Source: Glandiceps talaboti (lineage: Eukaryota > Hemichordata > Enteropneusta > Spengelidae). Taken from it: a DNA stretch of 60,000 nucleotides. Positions within the stretch are counted from its first letter, which is position 1; every line of letters begins with the position of its first letter. The stretch is taken from positions 13,780,501-13,840,500 of the forward strand of contig NC_135553.1 in the NCBI RefSeq assembly GCF_964340395.1, in the 5' to 3' direction. The notes beneath the pieces are model-generated. The model did no database searches, was not told the origin of the DNA, and saw only the letters and a program-made list of their open reading frames with translations. Of this stretch, positions 22,890 to 28,650 are shown one piece after another. Both the position numbers and the translations under genes were made by a program.

Positions 22890-23050
22890 TTTATGTTGCT
22901 GATAATCCATGCTTATCAAATATAAATATACAAACCGTCGAAAGTTCCAAAGTTATAAAAACAGGCAGATATGTCTATAATACATACTCACCTGACAAGA
23001 CCTTCTCGCTTGCCACTGCAGTTAACAATGTCGTGTGCAACCGATCACGA
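191..23050 (-). CDS. Secreted multidomain ZP-domain protein with four TSP1/VWC-like/lustrin cassettes (gene span)
   Basis: This is a whole-gene call assembled from individual exons with consensus splice sites and compatible phases. The order, N to C, is signal peptide, propeptide, TSP1, VWC-like, lustrin-Cys, LDLa, TSP1, VWC-like, lustrin-Cys, EGF, LDLa, TSP1, VWC-like, lustrin-Cys, LDLa, TSP1, VWC-like, lustrin-Cys, Kunitz, Kunitz, ZP. Most module exons are symmetric phase 1-1, the classic exon-shuffling signature. Coding exons sum to 3723 nt, a multiple of three, ending at the TAA at 191-193. ZP domains polymerise into extracellular filaments; Kunitz domains inhibit serine proteases; LDLa and TSP1 bind ligands or matrix. 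The protein is therefore probably a structural or defensive extracellular or mucosal matrix component (inference). I do not recognise a named orthologue. The true 3' end could lie left of the window, because a donor-like site is present in the last exon and no furin site, membrane segment or GPI signal follows the ZP domain. Confidence 0.82.
744..995 (-). CDS. ZP domain exon 3 (ZP-C)
   Basis: Acceptor TTTCCATAG, donor GTGAGT. It encodes VTLRGFGTFNITATLYTNDS, then FGIRVELHDPTLVLFAEECY and ASESEDP. The V.V.S.D..L.LF.EEC.A....DP pattern is diagnostic for ZP-C. It joins in phase 2 to the next exon, giving SNGCRDNNT. Confidence 0.85.
1414..1547 (-). CDS. ZP domain exon 2
   Basis: Flanked by CTTGATTAG and GTAAGTA. 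It encodes EKTDDNRIVYTNVIHTEKGT, then FELECCYETEYTI. The IVYTN and Cys-rich strand match the middle of ZP domains (usually IxYsNx...CxYp). The plus-strand reading at the same place is a shadow. Confidence 0.75.
1785..1993 (-). CDS. ZP domain exon 1 (ZP-N)
   Basis: Starts in phase 1 after the acceptor TGTGTACAG and encodes FNKDIICEADRIIATISVDW, then YYLNDANCVGRG and LDGCGTTSY. Donor is GTACGT. The pattern C-x-ADRI, L.D..C, and DGCGT is the ZP-N signature. Confidence 0.8.
2487..2651 (-). CDS. Kunitz/BPTI domain 2
   Basis: 165-nt exon, acceptor TTGGCAG and donor GTAAAG. It encodes DDSCCLDPDPGPCKGSFPMW, then FTYGGCDGNKNKY and GECERAC. The Kunitz core is intact, and P1 is lysine (GPCKG), which predicts a trypsin-type inhibitor. 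An extra cysteine (CC) precedes the first canonical one. Confidence 0.85.
2812..2991 (-). CDS. Kunitz/BPTI domain 1
   Basis: 180-nt symmetric phase 1-1 exon. It encodes VDIPCCASPEYGTCYGQEDK, then a region ending FTYSGCGGNENRF and KKECIKHC. The Kunitz core FTYxGCxGNxNxF is intact. The P1 position after GTC is tyrosine, suggesting chymotrypsin-like rather than trypsin-like specificity (family knowledge). Extra cysteines (CC at the start, YYDC mid-domain) suggest a fourth disulfide. The exon end at the acceptor (CTCCAAG) is the less certain border. Confidence 0.78.
3579..3761 (-). CDS. Lustrin-type Cys-rich module 4 (cassette 4)
   Basis: Encodes CPTGSPLTTVPGGTVFCDVA, then EQCPIGYSCTYPFDSN and GICCPG. 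Acceptor TTTTAG and donor GTGAAT are present. It is the last cassette exon before the Kunitz pair. Confidence 0.75.
4199..4220. repeat. poly(A)/poly(T) tract
   Basis: Homopolymer run of about 22 A on the plus strand, in an intron of the ZP gene. Confidence 0.9.
4293..4333 (-). CDS. VWC-like module, second half, cassette 4
   Basis: 41-nt exon encoding FCYPNQIITFEACG, with acceptor TTTTTCAG and donor GTATGT. Confidence 0.6.
4935..5004 (-). CDS. VWC-like module, first half, cassette 4
   Basis: 70-nt exon encoding VCTFNGIDYEAVSYIIGDNC plus DG. Acceptor AAATAG and donor GTAAGT. Confidence 0.7.
5253..5444 (-). CDS. TSP1 domain 4 exon (cassette 4)
   Basis: GQWGDWSDWSSCQPLTQYLD opens the domain, followed by RERRREC and EPFICSG. 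Acceptor is ATTTTAG and donor GTTAGT. Confidence 0.8.
5541..5590. repeat. (GT)n microsatellite
   Basis: 25 GT units immediately upstream (on the plus strand) of the LDLa 3 exon. The equivalent place in cassette 3 (8700) lacks the array. Confidence 0.95.
5614..5715 (-). CDS. LDL-receptor class A domain 3
   Basis: Encodes ACEFDCVNSDECIPNAMICD then GISQCGDGSDENNCG, with acceptor ATCCACAG and donor GTAAGG. It is a mosaic: the N-terminal half resembles LDLa 1 and the C-terminal half is identical to LDLa 2. Confidence 0.82.
6327..6515 (-). CDS. Lustrin-type Cys-rich module 3 (cassette 3)
   Basis: Encodes CPVGSPLETVPEGTVFCDVE, then EDCPVGYSCSYPFGPN and GICCPG. Acceptor TTTTAG and donor GTGAGT are present. 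The sequence is closer to module 4 (GTVFCDV, YLENT/FLENT) than to modules 1 and 2. Confidence 0.75.
6566..7033. mobile_element. MITE-like element with ~120-bp terminal inverted repeats
   Basis: ATGTTCGACCAACTCTATCT at the left end and the reverse complement of the right end (ATGTTCGTCCAACCGTATCT) pair. The match extends through CTAGCAGCAAGTTTCTCTAT and beyond. There is no coding capacity. It lies in the intron between VWC-like and lustrin exons of cassette 3. Confidence 0.75.
7357..7397 (-). CDS. VWC-like module, second half, cassette 3
   Basis: 41-nt exon encoding YCYLGSIEESQVCG, with acceptor TTTCAG and donor GTAAGT. It is one codon shorter than the equivalents in cassettes 1 and 2 and equal in length to cassette 4. 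Confidence 0.6.
7603..7985. mobile_element. MITE-like element with ~100-bp imperfect inverted ends
   Basis: The left end ACAGCGAATTTCACAACAC pairs with the reverse complement of the right end (ACAGTGAATTTCATAACAC), and the pairing continues through a shared GCAGAAACCA. It is older (more diverged) than the element at 6566. It lies in the intron within the VWC-like module of cassette 3. Confidence 0.65.
8080..8149 (-). CDS. VWC-like module, first half, cassette 3
   Basis: 70-nt exon encoding FCTIDGNVYRSITYIIGDNC. Acceptor is AAATAG and donor GTAAGT. Confidence 0.7.
8424..8615 (-). CDS. TSP1 domain 3 exon (cassette 3)
   Basis: GQWGEWGDWSPCTPIVEYID opens the domain, followed by QERWRDC and EPLICVG. 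Acceptor is ATTTTAG and donor GTAAGT. The EPxIC.G ending is shared with domain 4 and not with domains 1 and 2. Confidence 0.8.
8729..8830 (-). CDS. LDL-receptor class A domain 2
   Basis: Encodes ACDFNCIDTDECFSYDMICD then GISQCGDGSDENNCG, with acceptor ATCCGCAG and donor GTAAGG. The calcium-binding acidic cluster is intact. The N-terminal half differs from LDLa 1 and 3, while the C-terminal half is identical to LDLa 3. Confidence 0.82.
9669..9788 (-). CDS. EGF-like domain exon
   Basis: 120-nt symmetric phase 1-1 exon with acceptor GTCATCAG and donor GTATTAC. It encodes VIPCIDGTCDDPNSYCGEAD, then GTYGCHCNDGYRQKGDIC. Six cysteines in EGF spacing and the GTYGCHCNDGY consensus are visible. It occurs once, between lustrin module 2 and LDLa 2. 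The matching place between lustrin 1 and LDLa 1 lacks it. Confidence 0.78.
10022..10270 (-). other. Unassigned intronic open frame
   Basis: An 82-codon ATG frame between the EGF and lustrin 2 exons, including YVKISHYNRKITWDLFSTFK. The composition is protein-like, but there is no recognised domain. The reading phases of the flanking exons are already satisfied without it. It may be a transposon relic or an alternative exon. Confidence 0.2.
10619..10801 (-). CDS. Lustrin-type Cys-rich module 2 (cassette 2)
   Basis: Encodes EGTTCPVGLPYETVPEG, then CGSH, EQCPIGYTCNYPFDDD and GVCCTG. Acceptor is TTTTTTAG; the donor here is GTACGT, where the other copies have GTGAGT or GTGAAT. The terminal CCTG replaces CCPG of the other copies. 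Confidence 0.75.
11383..11426 (-). CDS. VWC-like module, second half, cassette 2
   Basis: 44-nt exon encoding FCILGGLIEQHNICG, with donor GTATGT and acceptor TTTCAG. Phases are compatible with the preceding 70-nt exon and the following lustrin module. Confidence 0.65.
11677..11746 (-). CDS. VWC-like module, first half, cassette 2
   Basis: 70-nt exon encoding YCNINDVEYGHVSYILDGNC. It has acceptor CAAATAG and donor GTGAGT. It is homologous to the equivalent exons of the other cassettes. Confidence 0.7.
12256..12453 (-). CDS. TSP1 domain 2 exon (cassette 2)
   Basis: GQWGEWSDWSSCTPISVYYY opens the domain, followed by IRYRECDISPC and a Cys-rich end (FTCSES). Acceptor is ATTTTAG and donor GTAAGT. 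The Cys spacing equals domain 1, and the last residues CSES are shared only with domain 1. Confidence 0.8.
12581..12682 (-). CDS. LDL-receptor class A domain 1
   Basis: 102-nt symmetric exon encoding ACEFNCVNSDECIPNAMICD then SISQCGDGSDELNCG. The acidic calcium-binding motif CGDGSDE and six cysteines are present. It has acceptor CATCCACAG and donor GTAAGG. LDLa domains bind ligands in a calcium-dependent manner. Confidence 0.82.
13824..14006 (-). CDS. Lustrin-type Cys-rich module 1 (cassette 1)
   Basis: Symmetric phase 1-1 exon with acceptor CTTTTTAG and donor GTGAGTA. It encodes EGTTCPVGLPHETIPEG followed by a region with CGSP, EQCPIGYTC and GVCCPG. The pattern C-PxG-C-x(n)-CPxGYxC-x(n)-GxCC matches the lustrin cysteine module found in mollusc shell and other invertebrate extracellular proteins. 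Cassette 2 is the closest relative (VGLP, LVLTA, DNIIVEQCPIGYTC shared). Confidence 0.75.
14254..14297 (-). CDS. VWC-like module, second half, cassette 1
   Basis: This 44-nt exon encodes YCILGGVFEESNICG, flanked by CTTTCAG and GTATGT. It completes the Cys module started by the 70-nt exon, and phases agree (2 in, 1 out). It is too small for an ORF scan and is recognised by homology with the other three cassettes. Confidence 0.65.
15067..15136 (-). CDS. VWC-like module, first half, cassette 1
   Basis: This 70-nt exon encodes YCIIDGMDYGHVSYIFDGNC plus two residues. Acceptor AAACAG and donor GTGAGT are present. All four cassettes have the same 70-nt exon at this position. The C..DG..Y...S.I.DGNC pattern resembles a von Willebrand C-like fold, but the family assignment is tentative. 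Confidence 0.7.
15367..15561 (-). CDS. TSP1 domain 1 exon (cassette 1)
   Basis: Acceptor ATTTTAG precedes GQWGEWSDWSPC, a tryptophan-rich TSP1 start. RERRREC and Cys-rich strands follow, ending FTCSES and donor GTAAGT. Phase 1 in and phase 0+1 out match the neighbours. TSP1 modules mediate matrix and glycan binding and are usually C-mannosylated at the WxxW motif, which is present here (WGEWSDW). Confidence 0.8.
16578..16653 (-). CDS. Propeptide/linker exon of the ZP-protein gene
   Basis: Acceptor CTCGACAG precedes NDVLLERMEDPLSAFR, then HGAIERRQS, and the exon ends in phase 1 before donor GTGAGT. The dibasic RR in IERRQS, three codons before the TSP1 domain, is a plausible proprotein-convertase site (inference). 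The 76-nt length converts phase 0 to phase 1, exactly what the flanking exons require. Confidence 0.65.
16660..18100. other. Intron between signal-peptide and propeptide exons
   Basis: About 1.45 kb. It contains the AC/ACAG microsatellite at its right end. Nothing else was recognised. Confidence 0.6.
17877..18041. repeat. Compound (AC)n-(ACAG)n microsatellite
   Basis: AC dinucleotides (17877-17899), then ACAG tetranucleotides with a CAGG block (17945-17960). It produces long open frames in several frames that are not genes. Confidence 0.95.
18105..18187 (-). CDS. Signal-peptide exon of the ZP-protein gene
   Basis: After an acceptor (TTGCAG at 18193-18188) the exon reads CC then ATG (18185-18183). 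It encodes 27 residues beginning MSSIAPYLLPLLIWAVLYTN, a short polar start, a hydrophobic core and small residues (NAA) suited to signal peptidase. It ends exactly at a codon boundary (CAG) followed by donor GTATGTG. Its phase 0 end matches the phase 0 start of the exon at 16578-16653. The start codon is well supported because the hydrophobic core begins right after it. Confidence 0.75.
18262..18300. repeat. (CATA)n microsatellite
   Basis: Imperfect ACAT tetranucleotide run close to the signal-peptide exon. Confidence 0.85.
19518..19731. repeat. Alternating (CTA)n and (CCA)n trinucleotide array
   Basis: About 214 bp of ACT/ACC triplets in at least four blocks. Open frames through it are artefacts. 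Confidence 0.95.
20096..22165. repeat. Large near-perfect inverted repeat (foldback element) in intron 1 of the ZP gene
   Basis: Arms 20096-21113 and 21120-22165 are reverse complements with few differences and a 6-bp centre (TGTGGA). Small indels occur, for example ~13 bp extra in the right arm near 21280. The arms carry part of a frame with SELFELSEEDFLSMGQY (plus strand from ~21300), of unknown origin. I see no transposase. It is probably a foldback-type transposon or a MITE-derived element. Confidence 0.88.
22052..22196. repeat. Palindrome nested in the end of the foldback element
   Basis: GATAAACCACCCCCTGGGG at the left pairs with CCCCAGGGGGTGGTTTAT at the right, around a central palindrome (TATATGCACTCGC..., 22110-22140). 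The left arm has the same palindrome with a shortened outer part (20075-20210). Confidence 0.8.
22834..22888. repeat. (CA)n microsatellite
   Basis: 27 CA units in intron 1 of the ZP-protein gene, about 100 bp from non-coding exon 1. Confidence 0.95.
22992..23050 (-). other. Non-coding exon 1 of the ZP-protein gene (5' UTR)
   Basis: The minus strand has TTGTCAG followed by GTGAGTA, a strong 5' splice site, with the exon beginning near 23050 downstream of a TATA box. It contains no ATG. The signal-peptide exon at 18105-18187 has an acceptor just two bases before its ATG, so an upstream non-coding exon is required, and this is the best candidate. The 5' boundary is approximate. Confidence 0.5.
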
Positions 23051-23078
23051 AATAGTTGTGTTAATTTTTCACGGTGCT

Positions 23079-23087
23079 TATAAATAT
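23079..23087 (-). promoter_or_regulatory. TATA box of the ZP-protein gene
   Basis: The minus strand reads TATTTATAAG here. It lies about 30 nt upstream of the expected start (~23050) of a short exon that ends in a consensus donor. No RNA data are available; the transcription start is inferred from this spacing. Confidence 0.45.
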
Positions 23088-23089
23088 GT

Positions 23090-25560
23090 ACAATTCAATT
23101 AACACCAGCCAACACATACATTTTAATTAATTTATATTATTCAGGATACACAAAAGACCATGATTATAATAGTACCTTTGCATTTCAAAAGATTTGTTCG
23201 AGAATTAAATGCATGTTATTTCAATTGAAATTACTTATCGTTGAATGTTTAGGAAATGTGCCATACGCTCTGAACTACTCGTAATACTATTCTGTGGAAT
23301 ATTTTTCTCCTGTTCGTTAATTTCTAGTCATAAAAATCTTGCAAGCCAATCGAGAGCATATTTTTTTCGCAGAAGCAACCGTTACGCAAAAATGAGCTTA
23401 CGTACGTACGCGGGGTAGCGTAGGTGTAGGAACAGTTTACGACAGTTCAGTTATGCGTTCAGTACTGTGCATTTAGTGTTACATAAAAATTCTTATTTTA
23501 TTTGGAAGAGTCATGAAATGTCGATGTTTTACTAACTGTCAACAAATTGTGTTTGGAACATTATGCTGATTATATATTAAATAAATGCATGCAATAGTCA
23601 GATAATGTCTATATAATGCAAATGGGAAAAACCCGTCTCAATTCGCGTTTTTTGAAGACATGAACATAGTTTACGTGTAATTTCAGGTACAATTTCTAAT
23701 CCAAGTGCAATACCTATCCAGTGAACATGCGATGCAGTCATACTACACACTCAGTGTAAGATCTGAAGATGTCAGTCCGAGGTTTTTCCTTGCACTAGGG
23801 CGCCCCCATACGGCGTATCTTACAAGTTTCACACAACCACCAGTTTAATTTGTTGTTTATAGAAATGAAAAAGTTCACGATTCCCAATTATCCGGAAAAA
23901 GAACTTGAACAAAACGTTTGTTTTCCTAGTTATAATCTACGATGTACCAAAAAAATCTTAATATAGATTTAGTTAATAGTTTTACAAACTAATCTTTATC
24001 ATGGATAGTCACGTGTGATACCACAGTACGACAATGACGATGACTGATGTCCCGGTACGACGATGACGTCAGTGTCCTTTTTGTAGAATATTATTCGACC
24101 ATTATTGTGGACAAACCATCTGAATATTACAAGGCACAGTCACTTGTGAGCTAATATTCTATTTTAGGATAATCATAATACAAAATAATGACATTATTAG
24201 GTATTTACAAAAAAAAATCGTACCGTCACCAGTGATTGCATCAGAAAATAGTATTGAATAGTAAATTCCGATGCAATCACCGCCGACGGTAGTTTTTGAA
24301 TCTTTCGTAAACACGTAATAACTTCATTATTTTGTATTATGATCATCCTAAAATAGAATATATTATCATCCTGAAATGGAATATTAGCTCACAAATGACT
24401 GTGGGAGAATGTTTTGGAGTGGAGATGTTGAACCCCGGTCACATCAATATCTTGACCCAAATCAACTCAGTCAACTAGATTCAAGCACAGGTATTGATTA
24501 ATGCAGAAAATTATAAATATGGTGGCAGCGGTGGGATAAACTCCTTACCATTGAATCTTGAATTAGTGTCCTTTTCCATGCCTGACAGAATTTTAATCCA
24601 ATGCTTTTAAAATATTCAAACAGGGAGAATATCATGTCTTGGAGAAAGGAAATCGAGGTAGGGTCACTTTTCTTTTTAGCACGAATCGGGGAGGGTCATA
24701 TTTTACACAACAGATCTGACGGGCCGGGGCCTGACTTCCCCGGCCTCTTTCCCTTGTAATTACGGAAGGTTCCCCAAGCGTTCCTCTGTTCTATCGATAC
24801 CTCTGAAACCTCTACCAATGAATACGTCTCATGGTGGAGTCCCAGCGGTGACTAGTTTCGCCTTAGTAGTTTGTTGTTTTATAGTTGTGACACTTCCGGG
24901 TTTACACATTAAACTCATCCAGCTGCACTAAACACCGTGAGCGGTAACATACCGTATAATCCTACGTGGCTAACTTTTGGGGCTCGTGTCATAATTTGTT
25001 TTAAAACAAGAGGACAGTGCGCAAGAATGCATGTAAGCTACCAACGAGCTGCTCTGGTTCCCCATTTTAAAATGGAATGTTCCAGAGGGGGATTTCCCAA
25101 CTTTTAATGACATCACTAGATCTAGAGTTGCGAACATCGTACGACGGTAGACTGACGAGTCGATTCTCGGTAAGGATATCACACGCCATTTCAACGAAAC
25201 ATTGTTTACTACATATATATTACGAATATATTTAGATCTAGACGATGTTTTTTGCTGACGCTGGGAGATTTTTGAATTGACCAAACACTGAAAGAACTCG
25301 AGAAGGAAGGACGTTTCATTCACTCCCGATCCCAACAGATAAACCCAGCAGCGCACTTCTGCTGTTTGACACTGTTATTGAAGTCGTGTGGTCGACTGTT
25401 ATATCGTTATCAAATACTAAAGTGTGTGTTATTGTATTGGGAACACACTGTGAGCTTACAGTCTGCTGTGACGACAACAACATAGTCGTACGTGTCTCTT
25501 TGTGCGTGTCATCGTATGTTGCCGAAAACTTAATCGTTCAATCACTGCACGGTACGAGCA
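23090..25560. other. Intergenic region between divergent ZP and zinc-finger genes
   Basis: Holds the MITE at 24135-24402 and a probable shared upstream region for the two divergent genes. An open frame on the minus strand at 24970-25356 has no recognisable content. Confidence 0.6.
24135..24402. mobile_element. MITE-like inverted repeat upstream of the zinc-finger gene
   Basis: Arms 24135-24243 and 24269-24402. The shared sequence CACAGTCA.TTGTGAGCTAA occurs at both ends in opposite orientation, with the pairing carried through ATAATACAAAATAATGA. The right arm has an internal ~25-bp duplication. Confidence 0.75.
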
Positions 25561-25565
25561 GCAAT

Positions 25566-27443
25566 ATGAGTATGTGTCACTTCTACTGTGATATTTGCCG
25601 TGTATCTTCCAGCAGCGAAGGCAACCATCGGGATCACATGAATGGGAAGCAACATAAGAAAAAAATACGTGTCTTGAGCATTACTGGAGGCGTTTCACAT
25701 GAACCGATGAAGAGAGACGATGTGTCCGCGTCGCCCCTAGTTACGTCGTCGCCGTTGATATCATCTTCAAGTTTACCGTACTGTGAACAAAGAATGGAAC
25801 CTGTAAGCGAATCATCAACATCAAATCAATTTACCAGGAAATGCGAGCTGTGTTTAGTACAGTTTTCAGGTCCGTGCAGTGCCGCCGATCATTTTGCTAG
25901 TGAGAGACACAAGAAAAAAGAACAAGCTAGGATCGAGGCGCAAACTCCAACAAAGACCAAAAAATTTTGCCCGATCTGTTGTGTGTTTCTAGATACAGTA
26001 GATCAGTTTCTTGTTCATAATATTAGTCCAAAACACCTGGAAAATGAAGAGAAAGCCAAATTACTGAGAAAGGAAAGTCGTCGGGATTATCCACGAGAAG
26101 TACAAATTGATCAAGCAGTAAAACAGAAAGGAAGCGACCGAGAAATTGATGAAATCGGTGCAGACAAAGGTGCGCATGCACCGAGTCCGAACAACCTGTA
26201 TGAAATCGAGTCCAATGGTAGGCGATCATTGTCACCAGATTCACGACTGTCTGTCCCTGGACCACCAGCAAAACGAACCAACAACAACACTGATTCAACT
26301 AGATTCTGTGAGTTATACTCCAAAGTCTTCTCCGGGCCCTTAAATGCTAGCCAACATTACGCTAGCGAGAAACACAGAAAGAAAGAACGTCAAAACGAAA
26401 CTGCAAATGTAGGCTTACCAAGAAAACCTGCAATTCTTGGACTGGGTGACTCAGTTGTGAACACAGAGATGCTGTCTATTGCTTTGACGGGTTCTGGCCT
26501 AGTTCATCCGAACCAACTTGAAGTGCAACATACCACCAATTTTGAAGATTCAGATGTAGACAGAGTTGCCATGGAATCGATTGAGTATTCTGAGAAAGAA
26601 GATATTGATGTTTCAAAAAGCGGAGACAACAGCGATTCAGATAGTTTTGCATCAGCTGTGGAAAGTCTTGGACAAAATGACGATTTTGATGATCTTGATA
26701 TCGATAAACAGAAAGATGACAAAAGTGAAACCAGAGTGCAATTTCTAGACCAAGAGATGAAAACCGCAGATAATAGTCAAAGAGAAGCAAGTTCACACTT
26801 AACAAATGAACAACATGGCGGTGTTCAGGATTATCGTGATACAGGTGATGTACAGACGGACAAAGTGAAACACCAAATTGATTCGCAATCTGTTGAAGAT
26901 GCAACGGTTTTACCAGAATGTGCGGAGAGTAACGAAACAGAGGGCAAAAACTCGATAACTGTCAAACAGTTCAATAAAATCCTTGAAGATTTCCGAAAAC
27001 AATACGAAGAGTTGGCCGAAAAGAAGAAAGTTGAATGGCACAACAAATCACGTGACGAACACGTGACTCCGTCTGCGGCGGACACGACTGGGGTGACGTC
27101 GTCACCGGTAGCCTATGACGAAATGGAGAAGAAACCAGGAGTGATAAAACGAATAGAACCCCATTACGATTATTGTCGTGTCTGTAGTGTAGCACTGACC
27201 AGCCCTTCACATGCTAGTCAACATCGTGCAGGTAAAAAACACAAAAAGAAAATGCAACTAGAAACATGGAACACCGTCGACGCAGATACAACGAACGATT
27301 TCTTAACAAGTCAATACACTAACATTCCAGTGCGAACGGTCTATGATGAAATCGTAGCGACCAATGAAGACATGTTAGAAACTGTCCTGATAATATCTCC
27401 CCAAGAACAATGTGATCTACAAAGCCTGAAACAAAATGAGTGA
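25566..27443 (+). CDS. Single-exon U1/JAZ-type C2H2 zinc-finger protein (ZNF346/ZNF385-like)
   Basis: 625 codons uninterrupted by introns. The open frame extends upstream to 25386, but its first in-frame ATG is 25566, four residues before finger 1, so I take that as the start. Fingers have the C-x2-C-x12-H-x5-H spacing typical of matrin/U1/JAZ fingers, which bind dsRNA or RNA/DNA hybrids in known members. They lie at residues 8-30, 93-115, 135-157, 248-270 and about 537-559, mostly followed by HKKK-type basic tails. The fourth has Tyr instead of the second Cys (CELYSKVF) and probably cannot bind zinc. Between fingers 4 and 5 is a long acidic, Ser-rich, probably disordered stretch. An AATAAA lies at 27595-27600. 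The intronless structure hints at an old retrocopy, but the frame is intact. The family is clear; the orthologue is not. Confidence 0.8.
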   Translation: MSMCHFYCDICRVSSSSEGNHRDHMNGKQHKKKIRVLSITGGVSHEPMKRDDVSASPLVTSSPLISSSSLPYCEQRMEPVSESSTSNQFTRKCELCLVQFSGPCSAADHFASERHKKKEQARIEAQTPTKTKKFCPICCVFLDTVDQFLVHNISPKHLENEEKAKLLRKESRRDYPREVQIDQAVKQKGSDREIDEIGADKGAHAPSPNNLYEIESNGRRSLSPDSRLSVPGPPAKRTNNNTDSTRFCELYSKVFSGPLNASQHYASEKHRKKERQNETANVGLPRKPAILGLGDSVVNTEMLSIALTGSGLVHPNQLEVQHTTNFEDSDVDRVAMESIEYSEKEDIDVSKSGDNSDSDSFASAVESLGQNDDFDDLDIDKQKDDKSETRVQFLDQEMKTADNSQREASSHLTNEQHGGVQDYRDTGDVQTDKVKHQIDSQSVEDATVLPECAESNETEGKNSITVKQFNKILEDFRKQYEELAEKKKVEWHNKSRDEHVTPSAADTTGVTSSPVAYDEMEKKPGVIKRIEPHYDYCRVCSVALTSPSHASQHRAGKKHKKKMQLETWNTVDADTTNDFLTSQYTNIPVRTVYDEIVATNEDMLETVLIISPQEQCDLQSLKQNE

Positions 27444-27594
27444 TTTTTCTGCCTAAGTACATAAGTATTTATCGCACATTGATAGCACTGTAGTTTCATT
27501 GCGTATTACATTTATTTACAAAGAAAACCAGCTTCATAATCACACGACAGTATAGATCCAAGAGAAGAATTTAGAAGAGAGAGAGAGTGTGTAT

Positions 27595-27600
27595 AATAAA
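27595..27600 (+). terminator. Poly(A) signal of the zinc-finger gene
   Basis: AATAAA about 150 nt after the TGA stop. No competing signal lies closer on the plus strand. Confidence 0.5.
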
Positions 27601-27733
27601 AAGATTCAGAATACGATTTATTTTTAAATCATACTTTACGAACTATAGTACATGCTTTCTCTGATTTCACTTTGGATTCGAAGAAGAAAGTGATTTTAAT
27701 AGAGAGTTTTGTTAAATTAACATATTATACCAT

Positions 27734-27735
<2 letters not shown>

Positions 27736-27770
<35 letters not shown>
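27736..27770. repeat. (TA)n microsatellite
   Basis: Uninterrupted TA dinucleotides abutting the perfect hairpin. Length is likely polymorphic. Confidence 0.95.
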
Positions 27771-27775
<5 letters not shown>

Positions 27776-27897
27776 TTGGTAGTACTGGAACTCTTTCTTG
27801 GGTGTAACTCGGAGTTTCACGCATATTGCGATCATATCGCAATATGCGTGAAACTCCGAGTTACACCCAAGAAAGAGTTCCAGTACTACCAAAACTA
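27771..27897. repeat. Perfect 127-bp hairpin (62-bp arms, 3-bp loop)
   Basis: The left arm starts TAGTTTTGGTAGTACTGG and the right arm ends CCAGTACTACCAAAACTA. I matched all 62 positions without a mismatch around the loop CAT (27833-27835). The hairpin is embedded in (TA)n tracts on the left and, 60 bp away, on the right. Confidence 0.92.
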
Positions 27898-27953
27898 TTA
27901 CGCTCTGCCACTGCGGTATAGAGCACTGTCTTAGCAGATTGATACTCACCGAG

Positions 27954-28074
<121 letters not shown>

Positions 28075-28601
28075 CAGTCAGCAGCCTGTAAAACTCATGG
28101 GTCACAAGCTGGGGTGTATGGAGTTTTCGAATCTCTACGATGAATGGTAGCCTGTGGTGTTTGATAACATGGCTGGTTCACTGAACATGACAATTGTCTT
28201 TAATATTTGCTCTACACATTTTTTTTCGACGAACAATTAGTATTTGGTGATCATGAACGAATCTTTATTCATGATCATAGAACAAGATTATGTTAGAAGC
28301 ATCAGAAGCTGTAACATTTCGACTCGAATGTATATGTTCGTTAAGACCCCTCCACTGTCTATGAAAAATTTTCGGGTTGAAATATACATAAAAAATTAAA
28401 CCTTTACTCAAAAGGATTCAATCTTCCAAAAGGTAATTAGCATAATTATCCGTCTGCTAGCTGTTGACGGTACGATGTTCAGTTCGATGCATTTGTCCTG
28501 TACTGTAATGAGATTTAAATAAGAACAAACACTATGAAAAATTCTGAATACAACTACTGGGGCTTCAACATGAATGTTGTATGTGCCGTCAATATCAACC
28601 C

Positions 28602-28650
28602 GTCTACATCATTGATCTGTGAGTCCGCTTCACGGATCCTCGATGTAGAC
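28602..28650. repeat. Short imperfect inverted repeat
   Basis: GTCTACATCATTGATCTGTGA-type stem of 21 bp (17 matching) around a 7-bp loop. No gene is nearby. Confidence 0.5.

Noticed and set aside
24970-25356. 128-codon minus-strand frame upstream of the zinc-finger gene
   Set aside because: No recognised motif, and its composition is not convincing. Kept only as part of the intergenic note.
25386-25565. N-terminal extension of the zinc-finger frame
   Set aside because: It begins at GTG, not ATG; the first in-frame ATG is at 25566 right before finger 1.
26476-26904. 142-codon minus-strand frame
   Set aside because: Shadow of the zinc-finger gene on the opposite strand; His/Leu-rich text follows from the reverse complement of its coding sequence.
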